The notes beneath the pieces are model-generated. The model saw nothing but the letters and a program-made list of their open reading frames with translations, was not told the DNA's origin and did not search any database. From Haplomitrium mnioides (taxonomy: Eukaryota > Marchantiophyta > Haplomitriopsida > Calobryales), in assembly GCA_049999725.1 (NCBI GenBank), contig JBNGIS010007153.1, forward strand, positions 33,004 to 87,906: a DNA stretch of 54,903 nucleotides, in the 5' to 3' direction. The translations under genes were made by a program, and so were the position numbers. Position 1 is the stretch's first letter; the number at the start of each line of letters is the position of its first letter. Below, in pieces: positions 21,871-32,209 of the stretch.

Positions 21871-23119
21871 CAAGTGCTGCAGTAAACCTTTGAACACAAA
21901 CTTTTAATAGCCAAAACTTTATGTTGCTCTACCTCTCGAGATATTTCATCTATTGAAAGCTCTCTGGCTTCAACCCGCTTCAAAACTGAAATCTTTACTT
22001 CGTCAAGAAGACCCTGAAGGGACCTCCAAGGTGTCCACTTTATATCCTCTATTCTCAAAGATCCTTTGGCCTTTGGCTTCTAGCCTTTGATCCTATTTTT
22101 CTCCCACATCCCAAAATTGCTCTGTTGTAGATCCCAGAGCTCTCCACTTCTGAATGCCAGCTGGAACTTGTTGCTCTAAGAAGCTACGGTCTTCTCAAGT
22201 ATTGACTTGGGCTTTATCTCCAAGGTTTCCAACACCAACTGTCTTTTCAATTTTTGAGATGGCACCATCCACTCTCGAAAAATCTTTGATACCAATATTC
22301 AACCTTTTGATTGAAGGTTATTTCTAGATTATACCTCTATTGGTGTAAAGCCTACGTAAATATAACAATTGCAGAGCAATAATATCGGATTCTTCACTTT
22401 ATATTTCGTGATTAAAAGCTGCCTTGCTGCAGCACTGTGATTGCCTCCTACAATCTCATAGCGATACTTATCACGGTTACTAATATCAAACTCTGACCAA
22501 CCTTATTGTGATTGTTTCTTCACAAACTCTGCATCGATGGATTGCAGACTCCCTTATTTTGTTTGTCTTCCTCAAACATTGTTTGAGAGTCGACCTGCTC
22601 CCTTTCCTGGAAAGTTCACAACCCCTTGTGGGATTGGTTTTTAGCTCTTGATCTTGGAGCCTGAATTGGCTCCGGATCTGATTCCCTCCCTGAGTTTCTT
22701 GGTGATGAAGACAAAGGGGCAATTAAAGATGACTTTGCTATAGATTTTGAGGGGGTTGACTCCTCCTCATTGACTGGTGCTGGAGCAGGTTTTTTTTTCT
22801 TGGCAGCTAGTTTCTTCTTTTTTGGAGCCTCAACTGGCTCAACCTCCTTTCTTTTCTTTTGGGCAGAATGGCCTGCCATGTGAATTGAGAATGTTGTTGC
22901 GCTCAGATGCGACACCAGTTGTTGAATATTGATGCCTTGCTTGGGCTTCAGATTCTTGATGTGGATGGCCAATTTAATAAAGTCACGCTTGACACGCTTC
23001 ATGTCTTTGTAGCTATCCATGAAATCCACCAGAAATTGAGTGAACTGAAAACAAAACAAAAAACAATTAAGCATAAGTACAAGTGTAAGACTCAATATTC
23101 ACTATGCGTAGGGACTCTA

Positions 23120-23375
23120 ATATCATTACGAACGTGCACTGCAAAACGGAGTCCATGCGTGTATGGACTCCCAAGTCATAGTGCATAAGGACTCCGAAGT
23201 CCATGCGTGCATGGACTTCAGGAGTCCATGCGAGCATGGAGTCCCGTGGTTCAAGCACGCAAGGACTTGGGAGTCCATGCGCACATGGACTTTGGAGTCC
23301 AAGCACGCATGGGCTTGGGAGTCCATGAGCGCATGGACCCAGGGACTCCATGTTTGTATGGACTCCCTAGAAGCT
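23120..23375 (-). repeat. Palindromic array in intron 1 of the methyltransferase gene (copy B)
   Basis: About nine units of 25-30 bp read like 'gagtccatgcgcacatggac', 'gagtccatgagcgcatggac' and 'gtccatgcgtgcatggac'. Each is an imperfect palindrome of about 20 bp. The array is confined to intron 1 (23,425-23,045). Confidence 0.82.
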
Positions 23376-23782
23376 ACGACTTTGTAAAAAGAGAAACAAA
23401 AGAATTAAGGATTTTCAGAATTTACCTTGCCATCTTCCTTTGTGACCTGAAGATGCTTCATAAAAATGTCCTTCTCCTTCATTTCGAAAAAAGAAAATCA
23501 TTTGCAATTTGCATTGTCAAGTGTAAATGCATCTTGGGACTGAATAAGTAGCCCAATGTTGGCTTTCTTGCCTTCTCGGATCATGGTGATTTGGACCAGT
23601 AGACCCAAATTGAATTTTTGAGTTTCACCAGCAAAAAGGTAAAGATGTTGATCGGGGTCTTTCAAAGAACAGTAACTAACTAGCCAATTCCACTCGAGTT
23701 TTTCAGGCTCAAGATCCTTGACAACATTCGAATACCTATATGGCTTTGGTTGAGAAGGGCCGGAAATTTTTCCTTGAGATGC

Positions 23783-24246
23783 CATTCTCAAGATGCTAGA
23801 GACAGGTCGAATTGGAAGTAAAAAATGCAATGAACAAAAGTTCAAAAATCTCTAATGGCCAAAAATGGCAAAAAAGTAAGTAAATGCAAAAACAACAATA
23901 CTTAGAAAACAAAAACCAAAAACTGAACTCGCGACAATGGAAAGAAACTTTCCATTGACGCTCCTTTTATAGCTAAATTTCAAAAAATGCATTTTCTCAC
24001 CAAAAAAATGATTCGTGGAGCTCTTGACACGTAGGTTTGTTTGGTGCAAAAAAACAAGTTAGTATAAAATACATTGCTTGTTTTCATCTCTCCAATTTCT
24101 TTTTTCCATTTTCTTCACAAAAAGTTTCTAATTTTGTCGTTTTGTAAAAAAACGACAAAAACACATCTTTTATGTGTGATGTAAGAGGTTCATAATATTT
24201 CTTAAAATAATTCCTTGAAGTAATTGATCTTTAGTCAGCTTTTTTA
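23783..24246. promoter_or_regulatory. Divergent promoter region of copy B with TATA box and hairpin
   Basis: On the minus strand a TATA box (23,971-23,965) precedes an inverted repeat at 23,933-23,959 (GACAATGGAAAG / CTTTCCATTGAC, one arm base changed). Arrangement and arm sequence match copy A at 13,959-13,997. The plus side leads to the transposase-like start codon at 24,247. I saw no clear TATA box on that side. Confidence 0.6.
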
Positions 24247-26923
24247 ATGGCGGGAGCTTTTAAAGGCAAGAAGAGGTTAGAGTTTCAAGATTCATCTTCA
24301 CAAAAAAGTGTTACTTTTGATATGCAGGTTGATATTTGTTCAAATGACAGTTATTTGGAGGTAAATGATGGAGTACCAAAAGCGTCAAGTGTGATGGCTA
24401 GTATATTGGAGAAAAAGATGACTTCTAATGAATCAGATAGCTACGCTCCAAAAGATCGAGAAGGTGAATTCCATGTGCGCATAGGATCAGGGACTCAACC
24501 CAATGGCGCATAGGGTCAAGGAGTGAATCCAATGCGTGCATAGGATTAACGGCTGAACAACTTGCGCACAAAGGATCAAAAAGGGAACTTAGTGCTCGTA
24601 GAGAATTAAAGAAACAATCTTCATCCAACACAAGATCTTTGTTGCCCTTCAAGCGATCGAAGTTGAATCTTTCTTCTGAGTATTCCAAAATATCAGAAAA
24701 AAAAAAGTTCAACATAAAAAATCCAGACGGTTGTAGACCTTTCTTCATCCACATCTGAGGGAGACTTTGATATTCATGATCAAAGTGTGTTTGTTCAAAA
24801 CATAAAAAGCATATAATCTATGAGCAGTTTTAATTTTGGAGATGAGCCACTCTCCTTGATAGCACCACTCAAACAACGACTGATTTTGTTTCAAGTTGCA
24901 CCTCGCAAAGGGATTAGGACATCTGAAACAAACCAAATTCTTTTGGAGAAGTCCTTAAACGATAGTTTGGAAAATGATTCTAGCAACGAGTCTCAATCAA
25001 CCAACATTTCTTTGGAGTTATCACCAAAGGCACCGATTTTATTACAAAAAATATTTCCTTGTAATCGAGACATTCATCAAGATTCAGTTTCGGAATGGTG
25101 CAGTTCTCCCAATCCCCAAGAAGAAACTCATCTCTCGAAAATATTCTGTGACAGAACAAACAGTGTTTATGACGATGACCAAGATCTTCAGGATGAATTA
25201 TCTCCTATTGTTGGATTCACTTACGGACTGAATTGTCCAAGACAACACAAGAATTCTTTGTTTGGGCCGAAACCCAAACGGGTAAACACCTTACGTGAAA
25301 ATTCTTTATGGAAAGTCCATTATGACGAGAGTTTTGTGAAGAAAAAGCTCAATCCAATGTCAAGTTCTAAACTAAAGAGAATTTCTTGTTGTCAAAATAA
25401 TTGCTTGTCGTTGTGCAATATAGATTTTTTGAAAACCGTGAGAGAAACGTACTTTTGACAAAACATGAAGAATCGAGATATCACACTGCAGTGGAGAATA
25501 CCAGAAAAAGACTCCGATTTTGAAATTTGGTTTACACTGCGTGGTGGTACCTTTGTTTGTAGAAGAGCTTTTAAATTAATATTAGCAGTATGGAATGATA
25601 GAATCCAAAGGAATCAAAATCTCAAAAACGCAGATCTTAGAGGCATTTTTTGAAAAAGAGAACTATCTGCTAAAGAAGTTTTTATGCATGAGTGGGTGGA
25701 CAATTTTTTCTAGGGACATTACGAGAGAATACCCACTTACAAAGTGTACAACTTGCTCAATAATTTTACAAAATGGGAAGTTTATGACTACTACACAACT
25801 TATTTGAAAGAGAAAAATCCCCATTGTATTCTTAGTTTCTTGGGTTTTATAAAACATTAGAGAACTCATTTTTCCAAGTGTAAAAATTCCAAAACGCAAT
25901 AGATTTGCTATTTGTGAAACATGCAAAGAAATAAAGTCTTTGCGAGAAAAATCTGTCTTGGAGTTCGTCAAAGGCAACAAATTTTCTTCTCTTTTGACAC
26001 CTTTGGCTAGTCTATGCTCTTTTTCCTAGACTCAAGGCCTAGTTCTAGAGATGTTATGTTTTCTCAACTTACAACCAAAAGATATTTTTTTTTGGTGAAG
26101 TTATTTAGCAAAGACGATTTGAGTCGAATAATTCTTAGCAAGTTGAGTTGTGAGAAGAGTGTCGAGGCTCGCATAGACTCTATTGTTTTATATTTCAGTT
26201 TTAACCTTGTTTGTGATCGAATAAAGCCAAAAAATGAATTTGATTCTTGGTGGCGACCTTAGCCTTGCAACAAGTTTTGTTTTTGTTCCTTTAAATGAAG
26301 AGCCATTGTAAGAAAAAAATTGAAAGAATCGTGTTTGTTGTTCACAAATCCTACACGTTGAGCAGTCTATGATGGAGCACCTAGGCCGCGAGAAAGGACT
26401 CTTTCACACAATACTTGATACAGACATAAATTCGACAATCTATATGAGTTGAAAGTTAGAATGTTTTTTTGTGTTGTTGCATCTCTAGATCCAAAAGGTA
26501 GACTGTTTTGGGTTGCCAAATTTCTCAAAGTTTTTTCATTTGATGAGGAAGATCCTCCAAGCTTGAAACAAATACGAGTTCAATGGTTTGCTTGTTTGGC
26601 TAAAGATATTTTTTGGACAATACTTCCTAGAAAAAATAGCAGCAACAAAAAGGAAACGCAAATCCAAGTTACATATTGATGTCCTTGATATGACACAAAT
26701 CACGATTCTATCTTTTGATTTTCTTCTTACCCAAAAAAACTAATTGAGGAAAACTACTCTAGCTACTATTAAAGAAAATCTATTTGAGTACGAAAGCCAA
26801 AAAGCCCTCAATCTTGAAAATTTTCAAAGAGATTCAATCACTGTCATTAATATTGAGACAGATCAAACAAACCTTGATGAGTCTTTTGAAGTTGAATCCA
26901 AAGAAGTCAAGACGAGTGACTAA
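24247..26923 (+). pseudogene. Transposase-like DUF7869-family protein lacking its core (copy B)
   Basis: The frame opens with MAGAFKGKKRLEFQDSSSQK. It contains the palindromic repeats near 24,470-24,600 and then a long open stretch, 24,820-25,458 (212 codons), ending with PKPKRVNTLRENSLWK and NIDFLKTVRETYF. The region continues through NADLRGIF and a decayed Cys-pair zone to about 26,320. There homology to copy A jumps from about 11,690 to about 10,070, so the segment holding the GGMD, ENKN and GHTH motifs is missing. The C-terminal part resumes (RMFFCVVASLDPKGRLFWV in another frame) and ends at 26,921-26,923 with an acidic tail ESKEVKTSD. A non-autonomous deletion derivative on this side. 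Confidence 0.65.
24470..24600 (+). repeat. Palindromic units in N-terminal coding region of transposase-like gene (copy B)
   Basis: Units 'catgtgcgcataggatcagg', 'aatgcgtgcataggattaac' and 'cttgcgcacaaaggatc' recur about every 30-35 bp. They match by position the in-frame decapeptide repeat of copy A at 13,390-13,570; here the frame is closed after the second unit. Confidence 0.7.
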
Positions 26924-27415
26924 AGTCATTCAAGAATTTTGTTCTATATTCTATATTTTCAAGCATGTTGTAATTTAAGATTACTATTTTAAAAAGTACT
27001 TGAGAATCTTTTGAAGCAACCTGTTGAACTTTTTGCCAACTTGAACTTTTAACTGTAAATCATTCCAAGTTGAATGTTATTCTATGTAAATGAAACCTAA
27101 TATTTAGTTAATATTTTTATTTGCTTTGTAAAAATATTTTCTTCTCCAAAATGTAAGTATTTTATTTCCAACTTTATTGTTTTCTAGAAGAGTTTTAGGT
27201 AATTGTCTCGGTAAAGTATCTACCCAAATTGACTAATTGTTTTTTTCTTGTTAGGGCTTTGATGTAAAACTTAAAACCCTTTGCATTGTTTGACTCAGAT
27301 GTAGAGTTTTGTACATGTTTTTACTTTTAGACTCCAAAATCTTTTGTGTGCGTAGAGTTTGTTGCGAAAAATAGAACGTTTGTAGTCTGTATCCTTGGTT
27401 GTAGAAGTGTGAACC
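26924..27415 (+). other. 3' flank of the copy B transposase-like gene
   Basis: AT-rich non-coding DNA homologous to the reverse complement of copy A at about 9,480-9,000, with a degenerate palindromic unit near 27,340. It is cut by the solo LTR and resumes at 31,413. Confidence 0.55.
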
Positions 27416-30400
27416 TGTCACCCCCCTTCCTCCTCCCTTAACACCAGTTTGAGGCTATTTCAGAAAAAAGGTGACAAAGAGTAATTAGGCTCTTTAATGA
27501 GACGACCCTAGCATTTTTGTTAGTCAATTCAGGTCTTAACTATCTTGAGTTTCTCATCTAACCTTTCCACACTACTCTCAAGCTCACCAAACACAAGACA
27601 GACCTGTCTTCCTCCTCACCACATACAGAGCAAACACAACTCCAATGATTCTGGGTACATCCAACACTATGCTTGATGTAACTCTTGATTGCAGATATTC
27701 AATGTCACCTTCTATGAACATGAGTGTATGCAATTGTTACACATGGATGATCTTGCAGCCTTCTTCTACATGTTATGTCATAACATTACCAAGGCTAAAC
27801 ACTCTACCAAGCATTGACTTATCAACAAGGCCAGCTGCTCTAGCACCCAAACAAATAGAGCTATCTAATTTATTCTCTCAACAAAATGGAAAACATAACC
27901 CAAAAGCTAAATCTAACAAAATGGTCTTCCTATCCATGTACAGAACTATCTTCATCTCTTCCTACTCTCCTAATATCACTCTGCAAACACAACCCATCAG
28001 AAACATCATTCTCTCTATTACTCTCTCCCCACTCACACACCTAGACTAGATAGTTTTTTAACTTCCCTCGTGAGAAGCCTTGAATTTACTTCCTCAGGCT
28101 AAGAAGAGGTCTTGTTTAACTTCCACCTCTGGAAGACAGTTCTCTCAGTTGTTGGATCACCCACTCCACCCGAGAATTGGCTGGATCTTCCCCGCAGTGC
28201 GCAGGCACTAACGTGGCCACTCCTCTCTCTTCTCCACGAGAATTTTACACCAGCAGCACTCTCATAATGCTTCTGGGACTGATTCTCTTGCACAAACTAA
28301 AATTGAGACGACACTAGGACCACCCCTTGGCTGCCCCTCACGAAATACAATTTGAAAGAATTCTCCTCTCCTCTACATGTTGGTCTGCCTTCAAATATGA
28401 GTCCACCTGAGTAATCTGAGTCTCTAGAGCCTCCTGCTCAACGATTCTCAGGACCTCCTCAGTCTACCTCCACCATGTGATGGCATTCCCTCACAAGTAC
28501 ACCCCTTCACCAAAAGTCTCACCAGAACTCTCTCCTCTGTATCCCGCTGCTTTCTTTGTACAAAATTATTCGTCCCCCAAACAACAAAGTGAGGTCCTCT
28601 ATACCCCCGGTGAATTTTCTCCTACCTTTTGTTTTTTCCCCTCCTTGCGATTTGGATTGTTGCTGTCTTTGGATGCTAATCGTTGGAAATTTAGCGTAGA
28701 TTCCAAAGAGATTGGCGCAGACCGTAGAACATAAACTCCAAACGTTCTGCTTAATTCTGCAAGGCGATGAAGCTTGGCGTAGATTTGATGGTAATTTCAA
28801 GGTCTTGGCTTAATTCGGCAAGGCAACAAGGGCTTGACGCAAATCTGATGGTAATTTCAAGGTTTGTTTCGAAATTGACCATCGATTCGAAGGATCCTTC
28901 GAGTTGCAGCACCACGTTCCCGCAAAGGTCCGCGAACACTCCAAAGAATCCCACGGGCTCCCTCAAAGCGCCATGTTTCTGCAAAGTCCTAAGATTCCCG
29001 CGGAATTTCTAAGATTCCCGCTGATTCCTAGAGTCCCGTTGAGGGCGCCACGTTTCCGCAAAGATCCAAGATTCATGAGGAATCTCTAAGATTCTCGCAG
29101 ATTCCCTGGATTTCCGATGAGGGCGCCACATTTTCACTGTAGCGCCGTCCGACGCCACCTCGCAAAGGGGTAGGCGGATCGTCGCGTTGACGGCTTGTTG
29201 ACCTGTTGACTTTCCCAGCTGCCACATCATCCATAATGCCCTTTACCCTCTGAATAAGAGCTCCCAAGACTTCTATTTTTGCCCTTGTTTGATCGGTGAT
29301 AGATCCTCTTTTCGACACCGCTTCCTCTTCCGTAAGATCTACGCTAGATCCTTAGTTCTCCCCTGGTTGGATCTGTGATTCGTCATCCTTTCAGCTGATC
29401 CCTTCTCATTTCTCCTTGTCAAACCTGTGATAGATTGCCATTTCAGCACTGCTTGCTTCTCTTTGGTTCGTTGATAAATCACTATTTCAGCACCCTTTCT
29501 TCTTATACCAGAGCTGCGTTATATTCTTGTTTCGGCCCCATTGTTCTTCCCCCAACGGATCCTTGATAAGGGGGCTCCCCACTTAGGGAGATCAATCGGA
29601 ACCCTGTTGAGTGGGGTTCTCCACATCGTAAGGCGGATCGGAACCCCTTGAAGTGGGCTCCCCTTGTCGATTTATCGCCCTTTCGGTATCTTGTTCCCCT
29701 TCTGGCCGGACCTTCGATTAATCTCCCTTTTGGCATCTTCGTTCCTCTTCTAACCAAATCATTGATAAGTGGCTATTTCGGCACCTTTTTACCTTTCTGG
29801 CCAGACCGTCGATAGGTCACTATTTCGGTGCCTTGTTCTTCAGATGAAACCTCGTCTTATCTTCATTTCGGATACCTCCTTTGATGTAGGAACCTTGAGA
29901 GGCTCCTTCTCTTCACTAATGTGTCAAAATTTTTTATGTAAAAACATTGAAGAAGTCTTCTTTACCTAACTTGTGGAAAAGTTTGCTGTAAGAACACCAC
30001 ACACTAGAGCTCCTCTAATTGACTCGTAGAAAAGTTTGATGTAAGAACGATATACTCCACAGATCCATTTCGAACTTTCTGAAGACATCTGATTCGAACT
30101 TTCCAAATTACCTTCCTTTCGTCTGAATCTTTGACATATCACCTTTCCGGCGGCTTCCTTTCATCATTCTATCGGATCCCGGTTAAGTGGGGCTCCCCTC
30201 TTTGAAAGCTCTAACAGAACCCTTTTAAGAGGTCCCCTCTACATCGGAAGCTCCAACGGAACCCCCTTAAGTGGGCTCCTTGTTCCTCCTCAGATTGAAT
30301 CGTCTTCCTCAAGTTGAATCGGATCCTACCCTACTGCGTGATTCTTCCTCGTTGTGGCAAAATTCTTCTACCTCATGCGATTCAATTCTCCGTTTTCAAA

Positions 30401-31407
30401 ATTCTTCCTTCTTTAATTTTCTGAATTTCTGATCTCCTCTGAATCCTCTCATTTTGGTGCTGAACTCTCTCATGTTGGACTCTTCTCCTACAATTGATGC
30501 TCATGCGCAAGGTTCTCCCTGATGCGTGATTGCTTTTTGATTCTCTACCCGAAACCCCCAGCTCTATCGATTCTACTGCATCGGTGAATTCTTCTCTGCT
30601 CCAAACCTGCCTCTGCGATCTGTTCGCATCCTGCTCACATTCCTCTTGAAATCTTTTAGTGCGAATCCTTCTGTGATCAAAATCCTCTACCTACAATCCT
30701 TCTGTGGTCAATCTCTGCTCTCTCGAATCAATTTCTCTTCTCTTGCAATTCCCAGCTGCGACTTCTTCGGATGCGTCCTCCACTGCGATTAGCTTCGTGC
30801 AAAAATCTCCTCTCATCGCTAGTTCGATTCAGCTTCCTTCTCGTCTGCACTATCGATTTCCCTTCCTCGGCCTATACCCGATCAAGCTCTCCCTTGCAAT
30901 TCGATCCCTTCTCCACATTCAATCCCGTTCTCGGCCTGTACATGGTCAATCTCCCCATGCCTCACATCTGTTTGCTCATCGAATGTCAGCTTGGGAGATA
31001 TCCCATAAGTCCTTCACCAAAAGGCACATGCAATATATAAGCCCCTCACTCTTCTCTTCTTTCGAGAGACATCCCTCTAGAGGGGTGCAAGGCCACCACA
31101 TATCCACTTCCTGCCCCTGGACGGACCTAGTTCAGGGCTTACCTTTCCCCAAAGCAAGCTATCCTCCGAGTTAGATAGTTAGTTAGATACAAGGTTAGTG
31201 GGCTTGGCTTGGCCCCCAACAATTAGAGTAGTTTTATTACTTTTTATCTTTTTATCTCTATCCTTTTATTTTTACTTACTTCTCAACACGTCTTGAGCCC
31301 TGTTTATGTGCATTGGAAGTCATGTTGACCCAAAACATAAAACCTGCATGGTTTGTCACTTAATTTTTTGAAATTTTTGCACTAAACCCCTTCAAGCCCA
31401 AGTGACA
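27416..31407 (-). mobile_element. Solo LTR (about 4.0 kb) of the long-LTR gypsy family, TSD GAACC
   Basis: It begins TGTCACCCCCC and ends AAGTGACA, flanked by GAACC at 27,411-27,415 and 31,408-31,412. Blocks inside match the 3.3-kb LTRs at 37,310-40,609 and 48,913-52,207. Examples are the 'agatagtttttcaacttccc' region, 'ttccacctctggaagaca', 'cgcaaaggggtaggcgga' and 'cagatcctcttttcgac'. It is longer and diverged, so it represents another subfamily. The orientation is inferred from collinearity with LTRs of the minus-strand gypsy element. No protein-coding gene was recognised inside; a TATATAA at about 31,033 on plus is of unknown significance. Confidence 0.8.
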
Positions 31408-31412
31408 GAACC

Positions 31413-31835
31413 CTATGCGCATATAGACTTTGATTTGCAAGTTGAAACATTGTGCGTACAAAAACTCTTCTACAAAACCTAAAACCTAGGTTCTTGTCAG
31501 TCTTTGTTGTGGAATGTTTAGATAGTGAGTTCGGATTCCTATGTGCGCATAGACTTTGGGGTGGAGTGTTCAGATGGTGAGTTTGGATTCCTATGTGCGC
31601 ATAGACTTTGGGGTGGAGTGTTCACATGTTGAGCTTGAATTCCTAGTTGTGTAGAGACTTTGGGGTGGAGTGTTCATATGGTGAGTTTGAATTCCTATGC
31701 GCACATAGACTTTGGAGTGGAGTGTTCACATATTGAGCTTGGATTCCTAAGCGCGTAGAGACTTTGGGGTGGAGTGTTCATATGTTGAGCTTGAATTCCT
31801 TGGCGCACATAGACTTTGGGGTGGAAGTCCAAGCC
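31413..31835 (+). repeat. Subterminal palindromic repeat array, transposase-gene side (copy B)
   Basis: Six or seven units of about 52 bp read 'ggggtggagtgttca', then 'gagtttggattcctatgtgc' and 'gcatagacttt'. Each carries a palindromic TATGTGCGCATA-type centre. The array is the reverse counterpart of 8,660-9,100 in copy A, with more units here. Confidence 0.85.
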
Positions 31836-32209
31836 TTCTACAAGTTCTACTTCTCATGTACAACCCTCAAGTTTCTTCATACAAAGACTACCGATTACAA
31901 CTTTGTTTGTACACAAGTATAGACTCTTTTGTAGATCTTGAGGCCTTTGTTTAGTTGAATCAAGTCTAGAACTTGGAGATGTTTCTTGTTTACAATCTTA
32001 ATTCAATCTGCTTAGCTACTGCCTTTTTGATTCTGAACTATGATACGTTTGTGTATATGCTTTGTTGAATTATGAAATATTTTTAAATACTGAAACCTTT
32101 TTGAAAACCCACGTTAACTTTTGATTGCATGGATTTTCAACTACAAGTGAAAGCTTACCTCTTTCTTGAAGTTTAAAATAAAGCTCCTAAATCCATGTCA
32201 TGTTTCATT

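Larger units (their letters stand above)
18949..23782 (-). pseudogene. ParB-like plus class-beta DNA methyltransferase (copy B), most complete
   Basis: Exon 1: 23,782-23,426 (MASQGKISGPSQPKPYRY...). Intron 1: 23,425-23,045. Exon 2: 23,044-20,509, interrupted by a retroelement at 20,596-21,875. Intron 2: 20,508-20,221. Exon 3: 20,220-19,664. Intron 3: 19,663-19,567, with AT instead of GT at its start. Exon 4: 19,566-18,949. Exon 2 has a Lys-rich linker (APKKKKLAAKKKK) and the ParB/sulfiredoxin-like box EIVGGNHSAAARQLL (about 22,455-22,410). Exon 3 is almost free of stops and carries the motif IV equivalent DISYG (19,873-19,859). Exon 4 has QKPQVLYNFFINRLS and motif I in the form DLCSRSGIC (about 19,277-19,250). 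The C-terminal tail LAAADAQPLDLDETIPP is shared with copy C. Substitutions in both motifs, stops and the insertion indicate a pseudogene. ParB-methyltransferase fusions are familiar from phages and bacterial mobile DNA, so distant prokaryotic ancestry is plausible. Confidence 0.78.
17964..32209. mobile_element. Copy B: inverted ParB-methyltransferase/DUF7869-type transposon, nested with LTR elements
   Basis: The left TIR at 17,964-18,012 is followed by a subterminal array, the methyltransferase gene on minus (23,782-18,949), the divergent promoter (23,783-24,246), the transposase-like gene on plus (24,247-26,923) and a 3' flank split by a solo LTR (27,416-31,407). After the LTR the flank resumes at 31,413 with a subterminal array, and homology to copy A (reverse of about 9,100-8,400) runs to about 32,209. 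There it meets the satellite, so the last ~500 bases and the right TIR are missing. Copy B also lost the transposase-like core and gained a chromovirus remnant at 20,596-21,870. Confidence 0.75.

Noticed and set aside
23120-23375. Regular palindromic repeats with spacers, CRISPR-like
   Set aside because: Spacers are themselves repetitive and too short, repeats vary, and the context is a plant transposon intron.
31030-31045. TATATAA on plus strand as LTR promoter
   Set aside because: Collinearity with the minus-strand gypsy LTRs places transcription in the other direction; the match may be chance.
28477-31174. Several open stretches of 60-156 codons within the solo LTR
   Set aside because: No recognisable domains; they lie wholly inside non-coding LTR sequence and are not conserved in the related LTRs.
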